Source of the DNA: Candidatus Cloacimonadota bacterium
GTDB taxonomy: Bacteria > Cloacimonadota > Cloacimonadia > Cloacimonadales > Cloacimonadaceae
DNA: 64,000 nucleotides
NCBI GenBank assembly: GCA_023228285.1
Contig: JALOBM010000001.1
Span: forward strand, 1-64,000
Reading direction: 5' to 3'
This document shows, piece after piece, positions 45,995-56,038 of this stretch. The notes beneath the pieces are model-generated. The model did no database searches. It was not told the DNA's origin and saw only the letters and a program-made list of their open reading frames with translations. The position numbers and the translations under genes were made by a program. Each line of letters opens with the position of its first letter. The first letter of the stretch is position 1.

Positions 45995-46058
45995 GAAGCA
46001 GATATCATCGTGTTATCATCGAGTGACCACTGCTTGATAACGGCTTTATATTGGCTTC
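45995..46058 (-). repeat. 64-bp palindromic element, copy 5
   Basis: Opposite orientation to copies 1-3. One outer arm is degenerate (TATATTGGCTTC on the plus strand) but the GTTATCA/TGATAAC inner pair and the AGTG-CAC centre are kept. Its right flank reads ACAGGAGGAATAG, the inverse of the left flank of copy 1. It lies between divergent comEB and aroA. Confidence 0.8.
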
Positions 46059-46388
46059 GGTACCACTTGATGTATACAGGAGGAATAGCACACATAAGGT
46101 TGAACGTTCCGCTTCGCTTCACTGTTGAACGGCCTTCGGCCTGTTGAATGCTCAGGTTTTGCCTTCGCTGTTGAACGGTGTTGCAGTTCTGCAGTTGGGG
46201 GTTTGTACCTCGTGCCTCAGACACGTCTTGGTCAGTTAAACTTCCCACTTTCGATCGTGATAATTTGTGAAGATCAGTGTAAATCTGTGGACAGAAAGAA
46301 GCATCTCGCACAAAGCGGATTAGACTATATTTCAGGCGGAGATGTGGTATATTTTTGCCCATGAAGAGACGAATGAAGGATACCATCA
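46059..46388. other. Repeat-rich gap upstream of aroA
   Basis: 330 bases without a credible gene. It includes short inverted pieces (GGCCTTCGGCC), GTTGAACGG repeated three times between about 46104 and 46178, and a 66-67 base repeat at 46178-46244 shared with 56.2 kb. The last 100 bases before aroA carry no clear promoter; the start has GAAGGA upstream. Confidence 0.5.
46178..46244 (-). repeat. Second dispersed repeat, copy at 46.2 kb
   Basis: The reverse complement of this stretch matches 56238-56304 at about 58 of 66 positions by hand alignment. It contains GTCTGAGGCAC, a near palindrome, and ends CCAACTGCAGAAC. The two copies each lie on the same gap as a 64-bp palindromic element. Confidence 0.75.
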
Positions 46389-47612
46389 ATGAAACTTACG
46401 ATGCTACCCAAAATACCCGGATCAAAATCCATATTACAGCGGATAATGGTGCTGGCAGCCCATGCCAGGGCGGATATCAGGCTGGAAAACTACAATCCTT
46501 GCGCTGATGTAGTGGAATTGGAAAGCGCAATGAAGACATTCGGCTATCATGTAGAGAAAAAACAAGATGGCATGCATTTCCACTTCAATGAGAACGCACA
46601 TCTGGCAAGTTCGCATAAGTATCAGTTTCAGGAATCCGCCACCGCCTTCAGATTGTGGCTTTCGGTGTTGGCAAACCTCAAGGGAACAAAGTCTTACATA
46701 GCAATTTCGGATATCCTGCAAAAGCGGGGTTATACTCCTTTACGCAATGCTCTGGAATCAATGGGAGCAGCGTTTTCACCTAACGAAAACATCCTGACTA
46801 TAGACTCAAGCTGTCTGAACGGTGGAAAGGTCGATTTACGAGATTCAATCAGCAGTCAATTCGCCAGTTCTCTTGTGCTTGCCGCACCTTACATGCAGAA
46901 TGACCTCTGGTTGAGGCGGGATCAATATCAGGTTTCGCTGCCCTATCTTCAGCTTAGTCTGCAGATGTTGAAGACCTTTGGGGCAGAGATCATGGAAGAG
47001 GGAGATTATCTTCGGGTATTGCGGGGTAAGTACAGCCTTCCCCGGCACTTTACTGTGGATTCAGATATCTCTACTGCAGCATTTTACGCCGCCCTTGGTG
47101 CTGTGCAGCCGGAAGGTGTGCGGATGCAGCTACAAATCAATCCGGAATATCCTCAGGCCGATATGGCAATCTTCCCAATCCTGACTCAGATGGGGGCGCA
47201 AGTAGATTGGTCTGGAAGCGTTTGTAATATCAAACCGGGAAGGATGAAGGCTGTGGACTTGGATCTGAGGGATTGTCCTGATCTGATGCCTATCCTTAGC
47301 ATTCTGGCGCTCTTTTGTGATGGTAAAACTGTTCTGCGGGGCATTGCCAGGTTGAAGCATAAAGAGAGTGACCGGGTATTGGGAATAGCTCGGGTGCTGG
47401 ATTTGATCGGGGTGGCTTATGTGCTGAATGAGGACTATTTGGAGCTATATCCTATCGGGAACAGGGAACTGCCTGCAGTGCAGTTGGATACGCAAAACGA
47501 TCACCGCTTGGTGATGGCCTTCAGTTTGCTGCGGAAACGCTATGTACAAATATCGCTGAAAGAGACTGCATCGCTGGCGAAGTCTATACCGGGTGCAGAG
47601 TTAGATAAATAG
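46389..47612 (+). CDS. aroA: 3-phosphoshikimate 1-carboxyvinyltransferase
   Basis: 407 residues. EPSP synthase marks are seen in IPGSKSILQRIMVLAA, QFASSLVLAAPY, DISTAAFYAALG, RLKHKESDR and DTQNDHRLVMAFSLL. The N-terminal GNSGTxxR region is QESATAFRLWL, so the usual GN-GT pattern is altered while the Arg is kept. It makes EPSP in the shikimate pathway. No other aro gene is adjacent. Confidence 0.92.
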   Translation: MKLTMLPKIPGSKSILQRIMVLAAHARADIRLENYNPCADVVELESAMKTFGYHVEKKQDGMHFHFNENAHLASSHKYQFQESATAFRLWLSVLANLKGTKSYIAISDILQKRGYTPLRNALESMGAAFSPNENILTIDSSCLNGGKVDLRDSISSQFASSLVLAAPYMQNDLWLRRDQYQVSLPYLQLSLQMLKTFGAEIMEEGDYLRVLRGKYSLPRHFTVDSDISTAAFYAALGAVQPEGVRMQLQINPEYPQADMAIFPILTQMGAQVDWSGSVCNIKPGRMKAVDLDLRDCPDLMPILSILALFCDGKTVLRGIARLKHKESDRVLGIARVLDLIGVAYVLNEDYLELYPIGNRELPAVQLDTQNDHRLVMAFSLLRKRYVQISLKETASLAKSIPGAELDK

Positions 47613-47621
47613 ATAGAGGTG

Positions 47622-49055
47622 TTATTCTTTAGTTTGCGGAGGGGCAAACTGCTGTTGTACCTGGTTTATGACGGCATCCAGAAAGAGATCGCCCTGTTCT
47701 ACTACATCAAAAGGCTTGAATCCCAGATACTTGTCCCACTGACTGAGAATGTAGTCGTGACTCACTATGCGGTAAACTCTATCCAATTCCAAGGGTTTAT
47801 TATCGATGCGGAAGTCGGTGGTAGAATCCTGCAGCCATGAGGCTTCACTTACAGTCATGATATCGTAGGGCTTTGTTTCCAATATCTGCAGGTTTTTGGT
47901 CTGGGCGGTCAAGATATCTCGGCCGTAACAGGAGAAAAACACTATGGTATTGCCAAAAGGGATGCATTCATGCAGATCGCGCAGAGTAATCTCGCCTTGG
48001 GGCAGATTGCGCCTGAAACCGCCGTTGTTTACCATGGCGAGTTCGGTTTCCGGATACTCTTTCACCAAAGATTGAGCGACCCACATAATGCTGGGCGTAA
48101 CGCTGAATTTGTCGGAGATAAAAGGCTCCGGTAGAATGCCAACTGTTTTACTGAGTTTGCGCTCCATCTCACCTACACTTTCCTCCAGAAAGCTCGCCAG
48201 ATCGCTCTGATAGTCTGCAGGGGGCTGGGACAGCGGGATCAAGCGATTGGAAAAGTGCGTGATCCGGTCTTGCCGAAGCTTTAGATCAACTTGACCCAAC
48301 GATTGTAAGTGACTGCCGGTGGATACTATATAGATGCCGTTAACTACTTGTGCGGGTTCAAAAGCCAGATGCGAATGGCCGCCGATGATCATATCAACTC
48401 GCTCGTCCAATTGAGTGGCGAGCAGGCTGTCCGCTTCCCAGCCGTTGTGACTGAGGAGTACCAGCAGATCGCTCTTGGCATCTGCTTCATCCAGTACCCG
48501 GTCGATGGCCTCTTTGTAAGGCAAGATGTTCAGGTTTGCCACGTTTTCTGGTTTCACCCTTTCGGGCAGACTGTCTATAGTGAGGCCTATCACTGCGATT
48601 CTGGTATGTCCCTTGTGGAAGACTTGATAAGGCGCATGGCCAAAACTGCTGCCATCAGCATTCAGTAAGTTTGCGCTGAGGAAGGGAAATTTGGAGCGCT
48701 CCACCAATGCCCGGGAGTGAACCTCGGAGACATCGAACTCGTGGTTGCCAAAAGTGGCGGCATCAAGATCGAGTCGTTCAAATACTTCCAATACGGCTCC
48801 GCCCTTCAGAGCATCGTATTCCATGGAGGAGAAGATGGAGCCGGTTTGCATATCTCCGGCATCCAGCCATAATGTGTTCTTATGACCCTTGCGGGCTTCG
48901 TCCAGATGGTATTCCAAGGCAAGGTATCCGCCTTGGCCGTTGCGGGCAGGTTCGTAGGCGGCGTGACTGTCGTTTGTGTGCAGTATTCTCAGGTTTTGGG
49001 CACAGGCAGTGAGTAACAAGAATAGAAATAGGCAGAAGTAGAGGCTATATTTCAT
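47622..49055 (-). CDS. 5'-nucleotidase/UshA-like metallophosphatase lipoprotein
   Basis: 477 residues with lipoprotein signal MKYSLYFCLFLFLLLTAC. The metallophosphatase domain has ILHTNDSHA, WLDAGDMQTGS, TFGNHEFD, LLSHNGWEADSLL and IIGGHSHLAF. The C-terminal nucleotidase domain has MVNNGGFRRNLPQGEITLRD and VSHDYIL. It likely hydrolyses nucleotides in the periplasm. It ends 9 bases from the convergent aroA gene and shares ATGA with kdsB. Confidence 0.92.
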   Translation of the reverse strand: MKYSLYFCLFLFLLLTACAQNLRILHTNDSHAAYEPARNGQGGYLALEYHLDEARKGHKNTLWLDAGDMQTGSIFSSMEYDALKGGAVLEVFERLDLDAATFGNHEFDVSEVHSRALVERSKFPFLSANLLNADGSSFGHAPYQVFHKGHTRIAVIGLTIDSLPERVKPENVANLNILPYKEAIDRVLDEADAKSDLLVLLSHNGWEADSLLATQLDERVDMIIGGHSHLAFEPAQVVNGIYIVSTGSHLQSLGQVDLKLRQDRITHFSNRLIPLSQPPADYQSDLASFLEESVGEMERKLSKTVGILPEPFISDKFSVTPSIMWVAQSLVKEYPETELAMVNNGGFRRNLPQGEITLRDLHECIPFGNTIVFFSCYGRDILTAQTKNLQILETKPYDIMTVSEASWLQDSTTDFRIDNKPLELDRVYRIVSHDYILSQWDKYLGFKPFDVVEQGDLFLDAVINQVQQQFAPPQTKE

Positions 49056-49789
49056 AGAGATTTACCTTTGGCAAGCGCTGCGGATACCTTTTTTAAGTCC
49101 TCGGGAGTGTCGATGCCGATGCCTTTGTAATTAGTTATGGTCATGCGGATGGGGATGCTGTTTTCCAAAGCGCGCAATTGCTCCAGCTTCTCGATGGCCT
49201 CCAATTTGCCCACGGGTAGGCTAACGAAACGCATCAGCGCGGGATGACGGAAGCCATACACTCCGATATGGCGGAAATAGCGGCAATCCGGGTCTTTATC
49301 GCGATTGTAGGGGATGGGGCAGCGGGAAAAATAGATGGCGTTCTGCAGGGAGTCAGTCACCACTTTCACCATATTGGGATTTGTAATGTCTTCATCGTTT
49401 TCAAAAGGTGTCATCAGGCTGGCCATCATCACCGCTTCATCTTTGAAGGACTGTAGTAAAGCCGTTAGTGCCTCAATACTTATGAGCGGTTCGTCTCCCT
49501 GAATGTTCAGGATCACGCTTTCTTCCTCCAGATATTCCGCCACGGCTGCTACACGGTCGGTTCCGCTGGGCAGGCTGCTGTCGGTAAGCATCACCACGGC
49601 TCCAAAGTCTTGTGCCACAGAGGATATCTTCAGATCGTCGGTGGCGATAATCACATCGTTGAAGAGTTTAGAGCGGCTTGCTCTTTCCCAGACATGTTGA
49701 AGGATGGGTTTTCCGGCCAGCAATGCCAGAGGCTTTCCGGGAAAGCGACTGGATGCATAGCGGGCAGGGATCACAGCATAGCTTATCAT
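49052..49789 (-). CDS. kdsB: CMP-Kdo synthetase
   Basis: 245 residues: VIPARYASSRFPGKPLALL at the start, IIATDD, MLTDSSLPSGTDRVAAVAE, ILNIQGDEPLI, and GVYGFRHPAL with PLGK-like SLPVGKLEAIEKLEQLRALE. It activates Kdo for lipid A assembly, which implies an LPS outer membrane. Confidence 0.97.
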   Translation of the reverse strand: MISYAVIPARYASSRFPGKPLALLAGKPILQHVWERASRSKLFNDVIIATDDLKISSVAQDFGAVVMLTDSSLPSGTDRVAAVAEYLEEESVILNIQGDEPLISIEALTALLQSFKDEAVMMASLMTPFENDEDITNPNMVKVVTDSLQNAIYFSRCPIPYNRDKDPDCRYFRHIGVYGFRHPALMRFVSLPVGKLEAIEKLEQLRALENSIPIRMTITNYKGIGIDTPEDLKKVSAALAKGKSL

Positions 49790-49811
49790 CTCTCATCTCC
49801 CCGGCAGAGGC

Positions 49812-51662
49812 TTATCCGGAAGGATCCTCCGCCTTGTTGTAGTGCTTTTTCAGCCAGATCAACAGGGCTGACGTATCGGTGTAGTTCACACCGGGGATGC
49901 GCATAGCCTGCGCTAAGTTGAGTGGCTTGATTAGCGCCAGCTTTTCCCGCGCTTCCCAAGCTAGGCTCTGTATATTATGGTAGTCGATATCTAAAGGAAT
50001 GCTATAGTTTTCTGCCTTTTGGTGTCGCGCCAGTTCCTCGTGCATACGGTCCAGATAGCCGGAGTACTTTATTTCCAGTTCCACTCTTTGTTGGGTATCG
50101 GTGCTAAAGTCCTCGGGAATCCGGTAACCATAGCGCTCCAGATCTTCCAGATGCAGTTCGGGACGTTTCAGTAGCAGAGCCAGCTTGACGGGTTCCTTCA
50201 AATCCGGATGCATAGTGCTGTTGTGAGTCTGCAGATACTCTGTCTCGCGCTGCTTTACACTCAGCATGGTTTGAAAAGCTTGCCAGCGTGTGTCTGAGAC
50301 CAAGCCCAATCGGTAACCGAGCGGCATCAAGCGCTCATCAGCATTGTCCTGACGTAGCAGCAGACGATATTCAGCACGGGAAGTGAACATGCGGTAGGGT
50401 TCGTTTGTGCCGCAACTCACTAGATCGTCGATCAAAACACCGATGTATGCCTCGCTGCGTGACAGGATGAGGGGGTCTTTGCCTTCCAGTGCCAAGCTGG
50501 CGTTTATTCCTGCCATCAATCCTTGAGCGGCGGCTTCCTCATAACCGCTGGTACCGTTTATCTGTCCGGCAAGATACAATCCCTTGATCTGCTTGCATTC
50601 CAAAGAGGGATAAATCTCGGAGGGATCCACATAGTCATACTCGATGGCATAGGCATAGCGCATGATGCGGGCTTTTTCCAGTCCGGGGATACTGTGTACG
50701 ATGCGTTCCTGCACCTCTGTGGGCAAGCTGGTGGATATTCCGTTCACGTAGCCTTCGATAGTATTCAGGCCTTCGGGTTCGATGAAGACATGATGGCTGT
50801 CACGTTGGGGAAACTTTACAATCTTATCTTCGATGGAGGGGCAATAGCGGGGTCCGATTCCCTTGATGACACCGCCATAGAGAGCCGATTCATGCAAATG
50901 ATCGCGGATGATGCGATGAGTTTCCGGTGTGGTGCGGGTCATGTAGCAACTCACCAGGTTCTTCAGGGGGATGTTGCGGTAATATGAGAAGCCGCTGGGA
51001 TCGGGATCGCCCGGTTGAGCTTCTAGCACGCTGTAATCCAGACTATTGAGGTCAACTCTGGGCGGGGTTCCTGTCTTGAATCGAAGCACCTTCAGTCCCA
51101 AATCTGCCAGGGAGCGGGAAAGCTCGTCTGAGGACGGTTCTCCGCTGCGTCCGCCGTGATAACTCTTCTTGCCGATATGAATAAGTCCCGCCAGAAATGT
51201 TCCTGAGGCGATGATCACTTTAGAGGCGTAGTATCTGTGTCCAATCTCGCTGATGCAGCCTTTTATAATGCCGTTTTCCACGATCAATTGTGCGATATTG
51301 GCTTCGATGAGCTGGAGTCCGGCACAGTTCTCCACCGCTTCCCGCATCAGAAGCGAGTATTGGGAGCGGTCGTTTTGTGTGCGGGGTGCCCATACAGCCG
51401 GGCCTTTGCTGTGGTTCAACATCCGAAAGTGAATCCCGCTGAGGTCGGCAACGCGTGCCATTTCACCACCCAGGGCGTCAATTTCCCGTGCCAGATTACC
51501 CTTGGCGGGGCCTCCGATGGATGGATTGCAGCTCATGCGGCCAATAGCTTCCAGCTTCATTGTAAACAGCGCAGTGTTTGCGCCCCGGCGTGCTGCCGCC
51601 AAGGCCGCTTCGATGCCGGCATGACCGGCTCCGACCACGATTACATCAAAGTGCTCGAACAT
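49812..51662 (-). CDS. mnmG: tRNA uridine-5-carboxymethylaminomethyl modification enzyme MnmG
   Basis: 616 residues, full length. FAD motif [80 protein letters not shown] and [16 protein letters not shown]. With MnmE it builds cmnm5U34 in tRNA. It sits 10 bases after engB. Confidence 0.98.
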   Translation of the reverse strand: MFEHFDVIVVGAGHAGIEAALAAARRGANTALFTMKLEAIGRMSCNPSIGGPAKGNLAREIDALGGEMARVADLSGIHFRMLNHSKGPAVWAPRTQNDRSQYSLLMREAVENCAGLQLIEANIAQLIVENGIIKGCISEIGHRYYASKVIIASGTFLAGLIHIGKKSYHGGRSGEPSSDELSRSLADLGLKVLRFKTGTPPRVDLNSLDYSVLEAQPGDPDPSGFSYYRNIPLKNLVSCYMTRTTPETHRIIRDHLHESALYGGVIKGIGPRYCPSIEDKIVKFPQRDSHHVFIEPEGLNTIEGYVNGISTSLPTEVQERIVHSIPGLEKARIMRYAYAIEYDYVDPSEIYPSLECKQIKGLYLAGQINGTSGYEEAAAQGLMAGINASLALEGKDPLILSRSEAYIGVLIDDLVSCGTNEPYRMFTSRAEYRLLLRQDNADERLMPLGYRLGLVSDTRWQAFQTMLSVKQRETEYLQTHNSTMHPDLKEPVKLALLLKRPELHLEDLERYGYRIPEDFSTDTQQRVELEIKYSGYLDRMHEELARHQKAENYSIPLDIDYHNIQSLAWEAREKLALIKPLNLAQAMRIPGVNYTDTSALLIWLKKHYNKAEDPSG

Positions 51663-51671
51663 ATATGGCTG

Positions 51672-52280
51672 CTACAATTTACTCTGTAAAAAGTCACAAA
51701 TCTGCTGAATCCCGGTGTTTTTCAGGGAAGAGACAGCGTAGATGGGTTTATCAGCAAGCGCCAGCCCTTTTGCCAGATCCTCCAGAAGCTTCTTGTGCTT
51801 GGTCTTGGGCACTTTATCTACTTTGGTGGCGATCACACAGTGGTCGATCTTCTTGATGCGCAGTATATCAAGCATCATGATGTCCTTTTTGTCGGCTGGA
51901 TGCCGGATGTCCACAAGCACAAACATAGCTTTCAACTGGTTGCGTTGTTCAAAGTACCTATTTACCATCCGGCGCCATTTTTCCTGCTCTTTCTGGCTAA
52001 CCTCGGCAAATCCGTAGCCCGGCAGATCGGTAAATTGCATAAAACCTGCGTCTTCGCTGTCATCGATCTTGTAGCGGGTCAGGAAGAAGTTCAATAGTCT
52101 GGTTTTTCCCGGTGTACCAGAGGTCTTGGCTAGTTCATGATGATTTGTAAGCAGGTTTATGAGGGAGGATTTTCCCACGTTACTACGTCCGGCAAAAGCA
52201 AATTCGGGGTATGCGGAAGCGGGGTAGTCTACCGGTTCCACCGCACTTTTTACGAAGTATGAATCTACTATTCTAAGCAT
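51672..52280 (-). CDS. engB: Ribosome biogenesis GTPase YsxC/EngB
   Basis: 202 residues: FAFAGRSNVGKSSLINLLT (P-loop), SGTPGKTRLLNFF, FTDLPGYGFAEVS (G3), IATKVDKV (G4) and AVSSLKNTG (G5). It acts in 50S assembly. Overlaps queD by 8 bases. Confidence 0.97.
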   Translation of the reverse strand: MLRIVDSYFVKSAVEPVDYPASAYPEFAFAGRSNVGKSSLINLLTNHHELAKTSGTPGKTRLLNFFLTRYKIDDSEDAGFMQFTDLPGYGFAEVSQKEQEKWRRMVNRYFEQRNQLKAMFVLVDIRHPADKKDIMMLDILRIKKIDHCVIATKVDKVPKTKHKKLLEDLAKGLALADKPIYAVSSLKNTGIQQICDFLQSKL

Positions 52281-52644
52281 TACTATAGATTACGCTGCTG
52301 CGTTCGGATTCGTAGATTTCCACTTCTTTGATCTTCGCAGGATAATTGACCAAGCCTCTTTCCATTTCTTTGTAGATGATGCGTGCCAGATTCTCGGAAG
52401 TGGGATTTTGCCCTTCCAGTAGGGGCATATCGTTCAGATATTCGTGATCAAATTGGTCCAGGATGCAGGTCAGAATGTCTTTGATGACGCCATAATCCAG
52501 GCCCATCCCGATCTCATCCAGCGTTTCACACTCAATTCCCACCCGCACTTTCCAATTGTGTCCGTGCAGGTTTGAACAGGCTCCCTGGTAACCGCACAGC
52601 CGGTGTGCGGCGGAAAATTGATCACTCACGTTCAATAAAAACAT
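52273..52644 (-). CDS. queD: 6-carboxytetrahydropterin synthase QueD
   Basis: 123 residues from the ATG at 52644, since AGGAG lies 5 bases upstream; a GTG two codons earlier overlaps the ribosome site. Zinc histidines are in SAAHRL and NLHGHNW, the catalytic Cys in GACSNLHGH, and LDQFDHEYLND, NPTSENLA, YESERSSVIY complete the PTPS pattern. First steps of queuosine synthesis; no queE or queC nearby. Confidence 0.93.
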   Translation of the reverse strand: MFLLNVSDQFSAAHRLCGYQGACSNLHGHNWKVRVGIECETLDEIGMGLDYGVIKDILTCILDQFDHEYLNDMPLLEGQNPTSENLARIIYKEMERGLVNYPAKIKEVEIYESERSSVIYSNA

Positions 52645-52652
52645 ACTCACTC

Positions 52653-53585
52653 CTAAAAATACTTTTTGCGGATGAAGATAAAGACTAAAAGCATCGAGAG
52701 CAACACCGAAAATCCCATCACTATGAAGAATGCGTGGGGATGGGATTGTAGGGGTAGAATCAGATTCATACCGTAGATGCTGGCTATCAGTGTGGGCAGT
52801 GCCAGGATGATGGTGATCGAAGTAAGAAACTTCATCACCACATTCAGATTGTTCGATATGATCGAGGCAAAAGCATCCATCATGCCACTGAGGATGCTGC
52901 TGTGGATGATCGCCATCTCGATAGCCTGTTTGTTTTCGATGATCACATCCTCGATGAGATCTTCAGCCTCCGGATCCTCCAGCAGCCAGCGAGAGCGCTG
53001 CATCCGTTCCAGAATGATCTCGTTGCTCTTCAAAGATGTATTGAAAAAAACCAGCGATTTCTCCATCCGGAGCAAGCGGATTAGCTCCTTATTGCGCATA
53101 GATTGGTGAAGTTCGCTTTCGATATTGTTTGTGCGCCGGTTGATCTCTTTCAAAAACTTTAGATAGTAGATGGCCGTGCGCAGATTGATGGCCAGAATGA
53201 AGCTTTGTTGGGTGATGTTGAAGGCTTTGTGCTTGCCGTCCAGATACTGCGTGAGTATCTCATTTTCGTAGAAAGACACAGTGATCACCTTGTCTTCCAC
53301 AACGATGATCCCCAGAGGTGCAGTGGCAAAGCTGACGCTGGCAGAACGATGACGGTAATACAACGGTACACGCAGGATGATGAGCATTGCCCCTTCGTCA
53401 TGCTCCATACGTGAGTTCTCATCGGCATCCTGAAGGTCTGTGATAAAGTCTTCCGGGAGGTCATATTTATCCAATACAGTTTTCACTTCTTCCGGGTCAG
53501 GGTTTTCCAGATGCACCCAAAAGGATTCATCCCAATTGAGTGCAGGGACAAAGCGCTGACCGGCAATCTTGTAATACAGAATCAA
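52653..53585 (-). CDS. corA: Magnesium/cobalt transporter CorA
   Basis: 310 residues: a long cytoplasmic N-domain, then two C-terminal helices with the YGMN motif near residue 268 and a basic end (IRKKYF). TTG start at 53585 with a perfect AAAGGAGGT 7 bases before it; no ATG fits. It heads the corA-queD-engB-mnmG-kdsB-ushA unit. Confidence 0.94.
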   Translation of the reverse strand: MILYYKIAGQRFVPALNWDESFWVHLENPDPEEVKTVLDKYDLPEDFITDLQDADENSRMEHDEGAMLIILRVPLYYRHRSASVSFATAPLGIIVVEDKVITVSFYENEILTQYLDGKHKAFNITQQSFILAINLRTAIYYLKFLKEINRRTNNIESELHQSMRNKELIRLLRMEKSLVFFNTSLKSNEIILERMQRSRWLLEDPEAEDLIEDVIIENKQAIEMAIIHSSILSGMMDAFASIISNNLNVVMKFLTSITIILALPTLIASIYGMNLILPLQSHPHAFFIVMGFSVLLSMLLVFIFIRKKYF

Positions 53586-53721
53586 TTCCGATACCTCCTT
53601 TCTTTATCATGTGATGCCAGTTTCCCAAAGGCGATACAATTTGGCAAGGTATTTTCATCTTGAGGCAATGCACGGGGCACAACCATGCCTTCACAATCTA
53701 TATAGCGGACACAACTGGGAC

Positions 53722-53749
53722 AAAAAATGGCGCACCCCAAGGATGCGCC
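53722..53749 (-). terminator. Rho-independent terminator of the rrf2-nifS-nifU operon
   Basis: On the minus strand GGCGCA and TGCGCC form a 6-pair stem (extended by flanking bases) with a GC-rich loop, followed by ATTTTTTG. It lies 23 bases after the nifU stop and separates it from corA. Confidence 0.8.
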
Positions 53750-53772
53750 GCTTGCTTATGGATGTGCTTTAT

Positions 53773-54396
53773 TTAGGGGAAATTGATCTGGATCGTTTTC
53801 ACTTCGGGATACTTTTCCAGGTGTTCATGAATCTCTTCTGCTACGTTGTCCCGCCAACTGTCGAAGCTCATCATATTCAGGTCGATCAGCACTTCTCCAT
53901 CCATAAAACCGATATACTTCACCATTTTCAGGCTTACGATGTCTTCACCCACCTGGGGATAGATGATCTTTTTCAGCTCTTCCAGGATGGTCTCTTTGCC
54001 AAAGTTTGGCACTTCTTTCAAACCGTGGGCAATCTCGTAATTCGAGATCGCAGTCTGCAGAGTATCAGCCGCCAATACGGAGCAATGCACTTTCACCGGA
54101 GGCAGACCGTCCAGGGCTTCCATGGCATCACGCCAGGTGATCTTTTTCGCCTCATCCAGGCTTTTGCCTTTGGCCAGATCGGTGATGATGGAGGCGGTGG
54201 CAATGTTTGACGCACAACCATAGGACAGGAAGCTGACGTCTTCTATTACTTTGTTCTCTTCATTTACTTTCAGATACACAGTCACCTGATCGCCGCAAGC
54301 GGGACTGCCTTCCGTGGCAGTGGCATCGGGATTTTCCATTTTGCCCACATTGTGAGGGTGCATAAAGTGGTCTAAAACCTTCTGTGAGTATTGCAT
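53773..54396 (-). CDS. nifU: IscU/NifU-type scaffold fused to a DUF59-like domain
   Basis: 207 residues. Residues 1-128 are the IscU fold with ligands C34 (ACGD), C61 (YGCAS) and C105 (VHCSV) and the assisting D36. From about 138 a second domain (EDIVSLKMVKYIGF, PEVKTIQINF) resembles MIP18/DUF59 domains as in SufT but lacks their Cys. Standard NifU C-terminal CxxC is absent. It assembles 2Fe-2S/4Fe-4S clusters with the NifS next to it. Confidence 0.85.
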   Translation of the reverse strand: MQYSQKVLDHFMHPHNVGKMENPDATATEGSPACGDQVTVYLKVNEENKVIEDVSFLSYGCASNIATASIITDLAKGKSLDEAKKITWRDAMEALDGLPPVKVHCSVLAADTLQTAISNYEIAHGLKEVPNFGKETILEELKKIIYPQVGEDIVSLKMVKYIGFMDGEVLIDLNMMSFDSWRDNVAEEIHEHLEKYPEVKTIQINFP

Positions 54397-55584
54397 TTAT
54401 CTCTCCTGTTTCTTCATAGCATTGTAAAGCGGGCTGCGCTGGCGCAATTCTGCAGTGATCTCCGCCAGTTTATCCACTGTAAAATCCAGGTCTTCCTTTG
54501 TGTTGTAGCGGTTGACGGTAAATTTCATCGAACCATGCGATTGCACGTGGCTCTTGCCGATTGCCATCAGTACGTAGTTTGCTTTCAATCCCTGAGACGC
54601 ACAGGCGGAACCGGTGGCAACCGTGATGCCATGCATGTCCAGCATCATCGTAATGGCTTCGCCTTCAATGTAGTCGATGGAGATATTGATATTGTGCGGA
54701 GCGCGGCCTTCGCCTTCGGCGCCGTTCAACTCGATATACTCAATCTTTTCCTTTAGACGCTCCAGCAGATGGTTCGAAAGCTCCCGCAAGTGCCTGATAC
54801 CTCCATCCAGATCTGCAAATGTAAGCTCCACCGCCTTGGCAAAGCCGGCGATCAGTGCGATGGAAAGACCTCCGGTCTGCAATCCGTCCACTCGTTTTAC
54901 TCCGTGGATTACTTGCCCCAGTTTCGTGCCTTTGCGCACATACAGTGCGCCAATGCCCTGTGGACCGTGAATCTTGTGTGCAGACACGCTCAGGGTATCG
55001 ATGCCATAGTCATTCACGTTCAAGGGTATTTTCCCGTAGGCTTGCCCGGCATCCACATGGAAATAGACCTTGTTTGGTGCCCGTGAGAGTATTTCGTGAA
55101 TCTCTTTCAAGGGCTGAATCGTGCCCACCACGTGGTTTACAGCAGTGGTCATAAATAGTACTGTATCAGGACGTATCACGTCTCTTAGCTGATCTAGGTC
55201 GATGCGGGCTTTGCTGTCTGTTTCAAGATAGCTTACCTCAAAACCTTTTTTCTCCAGCCAGGCGGCATTGGTGAGCAGATCGGGATAATCCACCACGCTC
55301 ACGATAACATGACCTCGCTTCAAGGATGCGGCAAGGCCCTTGATGGCGATGTTGTTTGCTATTGTTCCGCCAGAGGTAAAGTGAATTTCCTCTGGACTTG
55401 CACCCAGCGAATGTGCCACAATCTGACTAAAGCCTTCCAAGGCGTCGTTAGCGCTTTCACCTGTGCTGATGAAGCTGCCGGGAAACCAAAACTTTTCCCG
55501 GAAATAAGGCATCATGGCATCCAATACTTCCGGAGCCATGGGGCTGCTTACGCAGTTATCCAAATAGATTGAACCGGGCTTCAT
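54397..55584 (-). CDS. nifS: Cysteine desulfurase (NifS/IscS)
   Basis: 395 residues from the ATG at 55584, which shares ATGA with rrf2 and has AAGGAAAG upstream. PLP lysine in SVSAHKIHGPQG near residue 205; catalytic Cys loop GSACASQG near 327; YFHVDAGQAYGK and NNIAIKGL are other family marks. It supplies sulfur to the IscU scaffold encoded one base later. Confidence 0.95.
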   Translation of the reverse strand: MKPGSIYLDNCVSSPMAPEVLDAMMPYFREKFWFPGSFISTGESANDALEGFSQIVAHSLGASPEEIHFTSGGTIANNIAIKGLAASLKRGHVIVSVVDYPDLLTNAAWLEKKGFEVSYLETDSKARIDLDQLRDVIRPDTVLFMTTAVNHVVGTIQPLKEIHEILSRAPNKVYFHVDAGQAYGKIPLNVNDYGIDTLSVSAHKIHGPQGIGALYVRKGTKLGQVIHGVKRVDGLQTGGLSIALIAGFAKAVELTFADLDGGIRHLRELSNHLLERLKEKIEYIELNGAEGEGRAPHNINISIDYIEGEAITMMLDMHGITVATGSACASQGLKANYVLMAIGKSHVQSHGSMKFTVNRYNTKEDLDFTVDKLAEITAELRQRSPLYNAMKKQER

Positions 55585-55991
55585 TTGTCTTTCCTTTGCC
55601 ATATTTTCAGTATATCCTTCAATGTGTAGGAACTGAAAACCTGCTGTAGTTCATTTTGTATTTCGTTGAAGAATGAAGATAAAGTGCAGGAATCTCCCAA
55701 ACAATGCTCTCTGGAGGTATCCACACAAGCAGTATTGAAACTATAGTCTTCCACGGCTGCTAATACATCTGCAAAACTAATCTCTTCAGGCTTTTTTGCC
55801 AGAGCATAACCTCCCAGACTGCCGGGGCTACTATTCACCAATCCGGCAGTTTTGAGCATCGCCATAAGGTGCTCAATATACTTCTTGGGCAAATTCTGGG
55901 CTTCACAAATTTTCTGTGCCGACACATGGCCTTGCTCCTGGATTTCGAGGAGTACCCGTAAAGCATACTCTGTCTTGGTATTCAGCGCCAT
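55581..55991 (-). CDS. Rrf2-family regulator (IscR-like)
   Basis: 136 residues: N-terminal winged helix (TEYALRVLLEI, PKKYIEHLMAMLKTAGLV, GSLGGYALAK) and three cysteines in ACVDTSREHCLGDSC near 91-105 that can bind an Fe-S cluster. It probably senses cluster status and controls the operon it heads (rrf2-nifS-nifU), and possibly the divergent hydrogenase. Confidence 0.9.
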   Translation of the reverse strand: MALNTKTEYALRVLLEIQEQGHVSAQKICEAQNLPKKYIEHLMAMLKTAGLVNSSPGSLGGYALAKKPEEISFADVLAAVEDYSFNTACVDTSREHCLGDSCTLSSFFNEIQNELQQVFSSYTLKDILKIWQRKDK

Positions 55992-56038
55992 TTCATTCTC
56001 CTTTGTTTATCTACGGCTGTTTCTTGTTTCTATAATAC

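Noticed and set aside
45937-46389. 150-codon minus-strand frame between comEB and aroA
   Set aside because: It crosses both dispersed repeats and ends at the aroA start; composition is repeat-like.
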